NCBI RefSeq assembly: GCF_003719825.1
Contig: NZ_RIBS01000004.1
Coordinates: 372,001-436,000 of the forward strand
Direction: 5' to 3'
DNA length: 64,000 nt
DNA from: Montanilutibacter psychrotolerans
GTDB lineage: Bacteria > Pseudomonadota > Gammaproteobacteria > Xanthomonadales > Xanthomonadaceae
In this document: piece after piece, positions 37,505-45,001 of the stretch
How positions within the stretch are numbered: the first letter of the stretch is position 1
How the letters are laid out: each line of letters opens with the position of its first letter
Program-made: the position numbers and the translations under genes
The notes under the pieces: model-generated
The model's input: the letters and a program-made list of their open reading frames with translations, nothing else
Told to the model about the DNA's origin: nothing
Databases searched by the model: none

Positions 37505-38974
37505 ATGAACCGTCTCGCTGTCGTCGCAGCTGCCTGGGTGTTGAGTGTGATCGCAGGTCACGCAGGAGCGGCGGAGCGACCGGCTGCAGCGCCCACGCCG
37601 ACCAACGCGGACGAGGTGTTCCAGCGACTGGGCGCGGAGTTCGTCGCCGCCGACCGGTCCGACGGGCTGTCGATCGCGGTGGTCGAGAACGGCCAAGCGA
37701 GGTTCTACAACTACGGCACGGTGTCGCGACAGAAACCGCAGGCACCGACCGAGCACACGGTCTACGAGATCGGTTCGATCACCAAGATCCTCACATCACT
37801 GATCCTGGCCAACGCGGTTGGCGAAGGCAAGGTCGGGCTGCAGGACGACATCCGCCGTTACCTGCCGGGCGAGTACCCCAAGCTCGCGTTCGACGGCGAA
37901 CCGGTGCGTCTGATCCACCTGGCCAACACCAGTTCGGCCTTGCCGGACAACCTGCCGGCGCTGCCGGCCGACGCCGAACAAGCGCCGTTCCAGGCGGTCG
38001 CCGCGCTCAAGCGCATCACCGACCAGCACGTGTACACGGCGTTGGCGTCGGCCAGTCCGAGCGACCGGCCCGGTCACGAGCCGCGTCACTCCAACCTGGC
38101 CGCCAACCTGATGGGCGGCATCCTTGAGCGCGTCTACGGCCAGCCCTACGAGGCCTTGCTGGCGCGTTACGTCGAGCAGCCGCTGGGCATGGCAGCGGGC
38201 ACCGGCGAGGCGCGCGCCGCGCTCCTGGCGACCGGCTACAACAGGGATCGCGCCGCCATGCCGGCGCTGGATGCGCGTTCGGTCCTGGCTGGTGGCGGCC
38301 TGCGTTACAGCACGGCCGACCTGGCGAAATTCCTGGGCGCGCAACTGTCCGCCAAGGATGCGGCGATCCGGCTGAGCCAGACGCCGGCCTGGGGCGATGC
38401 CGACAACGTCGCGGTGGGCTTCAACTGGATCATCAGCAAGACCATCGACGACCAACTGCACCTGCGCCACTCGGGCGGTACCTTCGGCTTCTCCAGCTAC
38501 ATCGAGATGTATCCGCAACGCGGCTACGGCATCGTCTTGTTGGCGAACCGGCCCGGCGAAGCGCAGGGGCAACTGCAGGAGCTGGCGAATCGTGCGACGG
38601 AAGCCCTGTGGGGCAAGCCGCCGGTGCTGACCGCATTGGAATCGGCGCTGCAGGCCAGCGCGTACCGGGACGTCGCCGGCACGGTGGCGCAGGTTCGTCG
38701 CGAGCACCGGGCGCTGCATCTCACCGAGGACTACCTCAACCAGTGGGGCTACCGCTTGCTGGCGGACAAGCAGACCGCCCAGGCGGTGGCGCTGTTCGGT
38801 TACGCCGCGCAGCAATGGCCCGACAGCTGGAACGCGTTCGACAGCCTCGGTGAGGCTTACGAACTGGCGGGTGACCGCGATCGCGCGATCGCCAACTACC
38901 AGCGCTCGCTGGACCTGTCGCCGAGCAATGGCAACGCGGCAGAGCACCTGCGCAAGCTGCGGCAGCAGCCGTAA
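37505..38974 (+). CDS. Secreted beta-lactamase-family serine hydrolase with C-terminal TPR
   Basis: A 489-residue protein. It has a signal peptide (residues 1-22, AGAAE) and a class C beta-lactamase/DD-peptidase-like domain (about 35-365) with the catalytic SITK (Ser91-Lys94) and the HSGGTFG box that replaces KTG. Two to three TPR-like repeats follow (about 405-480). The second family motif, normally YxN, reads HSN (EPRHSNLAAN), so the catalytic Tyr is replaced by His. This weakens a claim of beta-lactam hydrolysis. It is more likely an esterase or peptidase of unknown substrate in the periplasm. The ATG at 37505 begins the signal peptide. Confidence 0.85.
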   Translation: MNRLAVVAAAWVLSVIAGHAGAAERPAAAPTPTNADEVFQRLGAEFVAADRSDGLSIAVVENGQARFYNYGTVSRQKPQAPTEHTVYEIGSITKILTSLILANAVGEGKVGLQDDIRRYLPGEYPKLAFDGEPVRLIHLANTSSALPDNLPALPADAEQAPFQAVAALKRITDQHVYTALASASPSDRPGHEPRHSNLAANLMGGILERVYGQPYEALLARYVEQPLGMAAGTGEARAALLATGYNRDRAAMPALDARSVLAGGGLRYSTADLAKFLGAQLSAKDAAIRLSQTPAWGDADNVAVGFNWIISKTIDDQLHLRHSGGTFGFSSYIEMYPQRGYGIVLLANRPGEAQGQLQELANRATEALWGKPPVLTALESALQASAYRDVAGTVAQVRREHRALHLTEDYLNQWGYRLLADKQTAQAVALFGYAAQQWPDSWNAFDSLGEAYELAGDRDRAIANYQRSLDLSPSNGNAAEHLRKLRQQP

Positions 38975-39181
38975 ACGCGGAGCTGTTGGCGGATCGCGGG
39001 GCAGGCGACGCGCGTGGGGCGGTCGCCTCGCTCGCCGTCGCCGACACCTGATCGGCGATGTTCGATCGTCGTCGCTCGACATCCGCCAGTTCGCGGAACG
39101 GCTCGGGTGCATGCGCTACAGGCCGGGCTGGCCCGGGGCTGATCCTGGTTTGAATCCCGGTCTGCGCGACCGACCACACCG

Positions 39182-40096
39182 TCAGTGCCGATCGTGTGCC
39201 GCGGCGGTCGGATCTCCGCGCCGGTAGCCGATCGCTTCGGCCAGGTGGGCGGTGAGGATGCGTGGACTGTCGGCCAGGTCGGCGATGGTTCGCGCGACCC
39301 GCACGATCCGGTGGTGCGAGCGCGCCGACAGTTGCAGGCTGTCCACGGCGCGTTCGAGCAGGGCGTGATCGGCCTCGGCGAGGCCGCAGCTGGCCTGGAG
39401 TTCCGCCTGTTCGAGGCGGGCGTTGCTCTTTCCGGCGCGCTCGTGCTGCAGCGCGCGCGCACGACCCACTCGGGCGCGGACCGTGGCGCTGGGTTCGCCG
39501 GCGGGCGCGTCGGGGCGCAGGTCCGACGATGGCAGGCGCGGTACGTCGACATGCAGGTCGATGCGATCCAGCAAGGGCCCGGAGATACGCGCGCGGTAGC
39601 GGCGGACGGTCTCGATGCCGCAGCGGCAGCGTCCGCTGGCGTCGCCGGCCCAGCCGCAGGGGCAGGGGTTCATGGCTGCGACCAGTTGGAAGCTGGCCGG
39701 GAACTCGGCACTGCGCGCTGCGCGCGACACCGTCACCACGCCCGATTCGAGCGGCTCGCGCAGCACCTCCAGCGCGCGTCGGTCCCATTCGGGCAGTTCG
39801 TCCAGGAACAGCACGCCGTGGTGTGCCAGCGAAATCTCGCCAGGGCGCGGCTCGGCGCCGCCGCCGACCAGCGCGACCGCGCTGGCGGTGTGGTGCGGCG
39901 AGCGGAAGGCGCGCTCACGCCATCGCGCGGGATCGAGCCCACGGCCGCTGACCGAGGCGATGGCCGCCGCTTCCAGCGCCTCGCGCTCGGTGGCTTCGGG
40001 CAACAGGCCGGGAAGGCGAGCGGCCAGCAGCGTCTTGCCGCAGCCGGGCGGGCCGACCAGGAGCATGTTGTAGCCTATTACGAGACCGTGCATCAT
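39182..40096 (-). pseudogene. comM: comM 3' part (ATPase half), separated from its 5' part by the island
   Basis: It encodes the C-terminal two-thirds of ComM (YifB), the MCM-like helicase that drives branch migration in natural transformation. Walker A is intact (LLVGPPGCGKT), Walker B is GVLFLDEL, and the four-Cys region NPCPCGWAGDASGRCRCG is present. The remaining 214 codons' worth of protein is at 49309-49953. Host sequence ends at the core 40061-40065. The first 12 residues (MMHGLVIGYNML) are island DNA, which by chance supplies an in-frame ATG, so a headless ATPase might still be made. Removing the island joins the parts in frame to 505 aa, the normal ComM size. Confidence 0.92.
40061..40081 (+). 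repeat. Left attachment junction (core GAGCA plus inverted arm)
   Basis: The core GAGCA is at 40061-40065 (TGCTC on the comM strand). The island arm 40066-40081 (TGTTGTAGCCTATTAC) is an imperfect inverted match of the right-end arm at 49298-49314. Host comM codons lie to the left. This is the attL/attR-type half-site for the integrase that starts 22 bp further right. Confidence 0.8.
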
Positions 40097-40103
40097 GCTT
40101 CAC

Positions 40104-41852
40104 ATGACCAAAGCGTATTCCTACACTCGGATGTCTACCCCTGATCAGCAGAAGGGGGACTCAAAGCGCCGGCAAGTTGAGATGGCGCGGGCGTACGCTC
40201 AGCGGCACGACTTGGAGATCGTCGAGCGGTATGACGACCTCGGGGTGTCTGCCTTCCACGGCGCGAACGCAGCCCTTGGTGCGCTTAGTAGGTTCATAGG
40301 AGCTGTGGATGACGGGACGGTAGAGCCAGGAAGCGTTCTGATCGTGGAGTCGATTGATCGACTCAGTCGTCAAGCGGTGTCGTATGCGCTGACTCTGCTC
40401 ATGGAGCTAATCAAAAAGGGAATTACCGTTGTCACCTTGGCGCCTGAACAGGTGTACTCGGAAGAGACGATAGAAAAGGAGCTCCATCTGATTGGTGCTC
40501 TGTTCGTGATGGCTCGCGCCCACGAAGAGTCAAAGATCAAGGCAATGCGGGGGCGCGAAGCCTGGAAGGCCAAGCGAGCAAGGGCGCGCGCTTCTGGTCA
40601 GGTCGCGACCCGCAGGGTGCCCGCATGGCTCTATTTGGAGGACGGCGTACTGAAGGTCCATGAAGGTCGGGCTAAGATCGTTCAAGAAATCTTCGCGCTG
40701 GCACGAGATGGTTGGGGCGCATTTTCCATTGCGCGGGCGTTGAACCAACGAGACGAGAAGCCTTGGGGAACGCGTCCCAATGCTGTCTGGCGTGATTCCT
40801 ACATCAAGAAGATTCTGCACAGCCGGACTGTTTTGGGCGAGTACCAGCCCCACCAAGTCCATATGGTGGAAGGCAAGCAGCAGAGGGTGCCAGACGGGGA
40901 TCCGGTGGAAGGCTATTACCCTGCCATCATTGATGTACCCCTCTTTCACGATGTCGGGCGCGGGCTCTCCATCCGCCGCTCAGTAGGGGCGGGTCGGAAG
41001 GGCGCAAAGTACGCGAATCTTTTCACGGGTCTTCTGCGCTGCTGGTGCGGGGCGGGCTACCGATACGTGTACAAGGGCACTCCGCCAAAGGGTGGCGAGT
41101 ACCTGCAATGCTCAGTTGCCCTATCGAAGGGCAGTTGCTCCATGTCCCCAATCCGCTATCGCATCATGGAGACTCTGCTTTTGGATGCGGTCGATAGCAT
41201 TGACGCCCGGAAGATCCTTGACCCCTCCACCATGAGCAAACGGGCGGTAGATGCGAGATCTAGACGTGCACAACTGATTGATTCGAGGGGCCAAGCTGCG
41301 CGGAGAGTGGCGAACTATGCGGACGCAATAGGTGACGACGGAAAAAGCCGCGAGCTGCTAGACCGCCTGGCCAAGCAGGAAGCTCACTTGCAGCATCTGG
41401 ACGCGGAACTCGCCAGCGTTGAACGGGAAATCGCTGACCTCAACGTGGGTGAGGTCAGTCAACGGAAGGCGGCGCTGTCTGAGTTGCTCGTTGACATTAG
41501 AGCGGGAGGCGACGATGCCGTAGGGAAGCGAAGGGCGCTCGCAGGCGAACTGAGATCACTAGTCGAGAAGGTAGTGGTACACCCGTCGATGCATGTGGCT
41601 GAAGAGATTGCCAGCGGCGGCGTACTGTCCCCTCTTGGTGAAGACGACGGTGAGGCAGCGGAGACGGATTGGAAAAGCAAGTACGGGGTCAAGTCCATTG
41701 CCGGTCTCCGCAAGCTACTTCGTGAGCGCTGCTTTGAAGTTCATATCATTTACCGAACCGGTGCCTCCGAGCGGTTCGATGCCCTGACTGGACCGACCTT
41801 CAAGGTCACTTCGAGCCTTCGTATGAAGGAAATGCGCATGGTTAATGGATGA
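40104..41852 (+). CDS. Large serine recombinase (integrase of the island)
   Basis: A 582-residue protein. The N-terminal resolvase domain has the catalytic YTRMS serine near residue 9 and the VLIVESIDRLSRQ arginine block. A Recombinase domain covers about residues 165-270. A zinc-ribbon (CWCGAGY ... C ... C) is at about 310-350, and a long coiled-coil or helical region at about 370-480. This is the architecture of phage-type serine integrases that join attP and attB with a short core. It lies at the extreme left end of the element, 22 bp inside the left arm, as typical. An in-frame ATG 9 bp upstream (40095) is an alternative start. Confidence 0.92.
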   Translation: MTKAYSYTRMSTPDQQKGDSKRRQVEMARAYAQRHDLEIVERYDDLGVSAFHGANAALGALSRFIGAVDDGTVEPGSVLIVESIDRLSRQAVSYALTLLMELIKKGITVVTLAPEQVYSEETIEKELHLIGALFVMARAHEESKIKAMRGREAWKAKRARARASGQVATRRVPAWLYLEDGVLKVHEGRAKIVQEIFALARDGWGAFSIARALNQRDEKPWGTRPNAVWRDSYIKKILHSRTVLGEYQPHQVHMVEGKQQRVPDGDPVEGYYPAIIDVPLFHDVGRGLSIRRSVGAGRKGAKYANLFTGLLRCWCGAGYRYVYKGTPPKGGEYLQCSVALSKGSCSMSPIRYRIMETLLLDAVDSIDARKILDPSTMSKRAVDARSRRAQLIDSRGQAARRVANYADAIGDDGKSRELLDRLAKQEAHLQHLDAELASVEREIADLNVGEVSQRKAALSELLVDIRAGGDDAVGKRRALAGELRSLVEKVVVHPSMHVAEEIASGGVLSPLGEDDGEAAETDWKSKYGVKSIAGLRKLLRERCFEVHIIYRTGASERFDALTGPTFKVTSSLRMKEMRMVNG

Positions 41853-41988
41853 CACCTCGCTGCGAGGACGAATCAACTGAAAGGACCTTTATCGCCGGAC
41901 CATGAAGACGCGAGTCCAGCCAAGAGCGTTGCTTAGTTCAAATTCGTTTTCAAGTTCCTCAGCCCGGTCCGTCCTTCGCCCACGGCGG

Positions 41989-42025
41989 AGCTATCTATCA
42001 AGGCAGCCTAGCTGCCCTGATAGCT
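41989..42025. repeat. Imperfect 37-bp hairpin between convergent integrase and HUH-like genes
   Basis: Nested inverted repeats: AGCTATC (41989-41995) pairs with GATAGCT (42019-42025), and GGCAGC (42002-42007) pairs with GCTGCC (42011-42016), with a 3-nt loop. There is no T-tract, so it may be a two-way transcription barrier. Its place next to a possible HUH nickase gene also allows a nicking or origin role. That alternative is speculation. Confidence 0.5.
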
Positions 42026-42034
42026 ATCCCAACG

Positions 42035-42700
42035 TCAGCCTCCGCCCGAGCACTCGGCAGTCGGGAGGGGCGAGACCTGCGTGTTCAGCCAGTCGATGGC
42101 GTTTGCATAGTCCTGCTTGCTGCGCGTCTTCAGTATGTAGCTAAGCCAGCCGTCATCGCTTTCGGGTACAACGCGGTTTTGATCACGGCTTGCCCACCTC
42201 AACTGAGTCCAATATTGCGCTACTTTTTTGCCAAAGTTTTCGCCGCTCATGCCCGGTGGAATCTCGATCTTGAGGTGATAGTGAAGGCGCGTACCATCCT
42301 TAGCTCGCGTGCCCCCCTCCTGGACGGCGATGACCTGAAGGGCACGATTCCTGCCGCGCCGGTCCACGAACTTGTTGAGCCTTTTCATCAGCTCGTGGAT
42401 GGCGGCTTGAGCGACCTCAGAAGTGAGGTACTCGGGCGAGCGAGCGGACCTAAAGGTGAGGGTGGCTGCCACCCCGTCGAAGGGGCGCTCTTTGAAGTAC
42501 TTAAGCAACGCAGCCTGTTGCTGAGCGACTTTCGTGAGCCCGGAGGTGAGCCCTTGAGAGGCACTCGCTCGTGAATCGTACCGCTTCCTAGCCGGCTTGA
42601 AGCTGGGGGACTTGGGCTCCGGCGAGGGGACGAGCCTGCTGAGCCGAGCGCGCTGCTCCGCACTCAGGTTGGAATAGGAAAATCGACTGTCGAGGGGCAT
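42035..42700 (-). CDS. HUH-endonuclease-like replication/transfer protein (candidate)
   Basis: A 221-residue protein of the island. A hydrophobic strand followed by HYH (LHYHLKIEI, His140 and His142) resembles the HUH metal motif of rolling-circle Rep and relaxase proteins. A later SYILKTRSK segment (Tyr188, Lys191) is a candidate catalytic Tyr with its Lys, in the right order. The N-terminal 60 residues are basic and low-complexity. The overall fold cannot be confirmed here. If real, it could nick DNA for replication of an excised circle or mobilisation by a helper. It is transcribed toward the integrase, with the hairpin 41989-42025 just after its stop. Confidence 0.5.
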   Translation of the reverse strand: MPLDSRFSYSNLSAEQRARLSRLVPSPEPKSPSFKPARKRYDSRASASQGLTSGLTKVAQQQAALLKYFKERPFDGVAATLTFRSARSPEYLTSEVAQAAIHELMKRLNKFVDRRGRNRALQVIAVQEGGTRAKDGTRLHYHLKIEIPPGMSGENFGKKVAQYWTQLRWASRDQNRVVPESDDGWLSYILKTRSKQDYANAIDWLNTQVSPLPTAECSGGG

Positions 42701-42857
42701 TGGAACTCACTCCATCTGGAAGAGCATCCAGACTCGCGAATTTAAATTCCAATGTTTTGGGGCGGCTCCGAAGGGAAAGGATAGGAGCGGCTGGTGCGGC
42801 AGCCCACCGGCGGAGCCCTCTGCAGAGGGCGAGACCGGCGAACGTGGAGATCTGACG

Positions 42858-43085
42858 CTATTCGTAGTTGTCGGCTTCTTGCAGAACTTCCCACGGCTTA
42901 CAGCCGAGTCCGACGCAAACTTTGTGAAGAGTATCGAGCTGCAGGTTCTTCTCGCCGCGCTCGATTGCGCTGTAGTAGGTACGGTGCATTCCGATGTGGT
43001 CCGCGAACCCTTCCTGACTATAGCCAGCCGCCGAGCGTCGTACGCGCAATGCCTGTCCAAGCCGGTGCAGAAGGGAGGGTGTCAT
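42858..43085 (-). CDS. Small XRE-family regulator (controller-protein-like)
   Basis: A 75-residue protein that is essentially one helix-turn-helix domain: LGQALRVRRSAAGYSQEGFADHIGMHRTYYSAIERGEKN, then LDTLHKVCVGLGCKPWEVL. Size and sequence resemble the C (controller) proteins of restriction-modification systems, and such a system lies on the same island, though about 2 kb away. It is divergent from the lipoprotein gene. The short spacer has overlapping AGGTA/TACCT palindromes that are the likely operator, so it probably controls itself and perhaps other island promoters. Confidence 0.85.
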   Translation of the reverse strand: MTPSLLHRLGQALRVRRSAAGYSQEGFADHIGMHRTYYSAIERGEKNLQLDTLHKVCVGLGCKPWEVLQEADNYE

Positions 43086-43130
43086 GCTCCAAACCGTAAG
43101 AGACCGCTCCTTTTAGCTCTACAGCCTTAC

Positions 43131-43150
43131 AGGTAGACTACCTATAGGTA
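43131..43150. promoter_or_regulatory. Palindromic operator for the XRE regulator
   Basis: Three half-sites in alternating orientation: AGGTA (43131-43135), TACCT (43139-43143), AGGTA (43146-43150). They form two overlapping inverted repeats, AGGTAGACTACCT and TACCTATAGGTA. It lies 46 bp before the regulator start and 20 bp before the lipoprotein start on the opposite strand, so one site could control both. Double-operator layouts of this kind are known for controller proteins. Confidence 0.6.
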
Positions 43151-43169
43151 TCTAACGGGGGGTGACGCT

Positions 43170-44120
43170 ATGAGCTGGATGAATGCTTTGGTGGCAGCAG
43201 TGTTGGCGGTTGGATTGAGCGCCTGTCATAGAGGGGCGGGCGAGCTGCCTTACCCGCCCTCGCAGCGGCAGTTCGTTGACTTAAATCGAGGTTGCCTAGC
43301 TAGTTACGACGCTGGAGCCAACGAGATCCAGAAGTCTTTGGCGTTCAACGCGTGCAACAAGAGCCGGACCGAATTTGCCGCGAACGGTCCCATCCGTGGC
43401 TGGTTGGGCACCGTTGAGAGCATAAGTACCGATCAGGGCGCGGACGTCGTCTCTTTCAGAATCGCCACCTCGATAGATGGGTTCGACATCGCCTACAGGA
43501 CGGTCAACAACCGGGTCTCGGACGACGGCTACGGTTCCCTAATCACGCAGGATAGTCCGCTGTTCGGCGCCCTCGCGAATCTTCGGGTTGGCGAGGTTGT
43601 CGCCTTCGATGGTGAGTTCCTGGACGACCCAAGCGATGAGCGACGGGTGTGGGAATCGAGCATCACTGAGCGAGGATCTATGGAAGAGCCGGGCTTCAAC
43701 CTCCGCTTTACTTCAGTAAGAGCCACTCAGGACGAGTTGGCCAGTCCTGCACCTCAAGTGGGGCTACTGTCGGACGAGAGCCATTCCTCACGGATCAAGC
43801 TTCCGCCAGCCCGAGCCGATAGCCCAACGGTCGCCGGAAATGCTCAGCGTGAAGATGGTGCTAGCGGACGAACTGAGGTCGACAAGCCCTACTCCAGCAG
43901 AAGGGTCGACTTGCTGAAACGGGGCTACCAGCCCCAACCCGCAATCAACAACGTGCTTCCACACACATTGGGTGGAGATCCAGCTGCATGCGGCAACGCA
44001 GGCTGCCAGGTTCCGTGGACCAAGGGGGACGAGGTCGTGTGTGTCTCCGTCGAGGTCAATGACGACTTGGAGGAGGCGGGCTGGCTTTCTCACGCAGCGT
44101 CAGGACCCTGCACCTATTGA
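43170..44120 (+). CDS. Island-encoded lipoprotein of unknown function
   Basis: A 316-residue protein with a lipoprotein signal peptide (VLAVGLSAC, Cys19). A mixed alpha/beta region (about residues 65-190) contains GWLGTVESISTDQGADVVSFRI and VGEVVAFDGEFLDD, resembling small beta-barrel or OB-like strands. A linker rich in Ser/Pro/Asp (about 195-255) follows, and then a short C-terminal cysteine region (CGNAGCQVPW, and two more Cys) that could be disulfide-bonded. I do not recognise the family. The promoter is shared with the divergent XRE gene. An envelope protein on a restriction island might aid exclusion or host fitness, but nothing in the sequence shows this. Confidence 0.72.
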   Translation: MSWMNALVAAVLAVGLSACHRGAGELPYPPSQRQFVDLNRGCLASYDAGANEIQKSLAFNACNKSRTEFAANGPIRGWLGTVESISTDQGADVVSFRIATSIDGFDIAYRTVNNRVSDDGYGSLITQDSPLFGALANLRVGEVVAFDGEFLDDPSDERRVWESSITERGSMEEPGFNLRFTSVRATQDELASPAPQVGLLSDESHSSRIKLPPARADSPTVAGNAQREDGASGRTEVDKPYSSRRVDLLKRGYQPQPAINNVLPHTLGGDPAACGNAGCQVPWTKGDEVVCVSVEVNDDLEEAGWLSHAASGPCTY

Positions 44121-44222
44121 GGAAGCGGGAAGCATGATCGACACCGATGGTGCCCCGCCAGCGTAACGGGGGCGCGCCCATCGCCACGAAAATGACGAGT
44201 AGCCTCAGCCCAGCAAACGTTA

Positions 44223-44247
44223 TATAATAACAATACGGGCGTATTGT
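44223..44247 (+). promoter_or_regulatory. Promoter/operator of the small resolvase gene
   Basis: A TATAAT -10-like box at 44223-44228 is directly followed by the inverted repeat ACAATACG-GG-CGTATTGT (44230-44247, perfect 8-bp arms). The repeat covers the expected transcription start. This is where an autorepressing resolvase or recombination half-sites would sit. The gene's ATG is 19 bp further. Confidence 0.55.
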
Positions 44248-44265
44248 CCTTATACGAGGCGCGCT

Positions 44266-44934
44266 ATGACGCACTTTGTTCCTTACTACCGGGTGAGTAC
44301 TCAAGCGCAGGGTCGAAGCGGACTGGGGCTCGAAGCGCAAAAAAACGCCGTGGAAGCCTTCATCGTCGCGCGCGGTGGGCAGGTGCTCGAGGAGTTCACG
44401 GAAGTGGAATCTGCGTCCAGCAGTGAGCGGGTCCAGCTCCGCAGAGCCATGGACCTCTGCAGGTCACGCAAGGCAACCTTGGTGATTGCACGCCTGGACA
44501 GGCTCGCAAGAAATGTCCACTTCATCAGTCGACTCATGGAGTCAGGCGTCGACTTTGTAGCTGCAGATATGCCCACTGCCAACAAACTTACCATCCACAT
44601 AATTGCCGCAATGGCTGAGTACGAGCGAGACCTTATCTCCGAGCGGACGAAAAGGGCGCTGCAGGCAGCAAAGTCTAGAGGTACAGTTCTAGGAAATCCT
44701 GGCATCCGACTGGTATCCGCTGGCGGAACAGCAGCGCGAATCGCATCAGCCGATGCTTACGCGGCGCGCATATTTACCCTAATTGATGCGCAGCGAAAGA
44801 TTGGGCGAGTCACTTATGCAAAGATTGCGGAAGGGCTCAACGATGGCGGTGTTCCTACACAGCGAGGTAGGCGGTGGACCCCCACCGGCGTACGGAACAT
44901 AGTTAAGCGTATCGAGCCAAGTAAGGCAGGCTGA
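44266..44934 (+). CDS. Small serine resolvase/invertase
   Basis: A 222-residue recombinase with the catalytic YYRVS serine (Ser11), the RLDRLARN arginine block, and MAEYERDLISERTKRAL before the DNA-binding part. The C-terminal helix-turn-helix region is TYAKIAEGLNDGGVPTQRGRRWTPTGVRNI. This is the Tn3 resolvase/Hin size class, not an integrase. It could resolve dimers of the excised element, or be a remnant of an earlier transposon. The upstream region has a promoter with an overlapping palindrome. It ends 67 bp before the nuclease gene. Confidence 0.9.
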   Translation: MTHFVPYYRVSTQAQGRSGLGLEAQKNAVEAFIVARGGQVLEEFTEVESASSSERVQLRRAMDLCRSRKATLVIARLDRLARNVHFISRLMESGVDFVAADMPTANKLTIHIIAAMAEYERDLISERTKRALQAAKSRGTVLGNPGIRLVSAGGTAARIASADAYAARIFTLIDAQRKIGRVTYAKIAEGLNDGGVPTQRGRRWTPTGVRNIVKRIEPSKAG

Positions 44935-44956
44935 GACTTGCACGGACCGCCAAGGG

Positions 44957-44984
44957 TTGACATGCTGTCGTCTAAGGACAGCAT
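44957..44984 (+). promoter_or_regulatory. Promoter with overlapping inverted repeat before the nuclease gene
   Basis: A consensus -35 TTGACA (44957-44962) runs into a perfect 8-bp inverted repeat, ATGCTGTC / GACAGCAT (44962-44969, 44977-44984), with a 7-nt spacer. It ends 17 bp before the GTG start of the nuclease. No good -10 is visible downstream. It may be an operator that delays nuclease expression, or a stem ending the resolvase transcript. Confidence 0.45.
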
Positions 44985-45001
44985 GACTACAGGGGCTTGG
45001 C

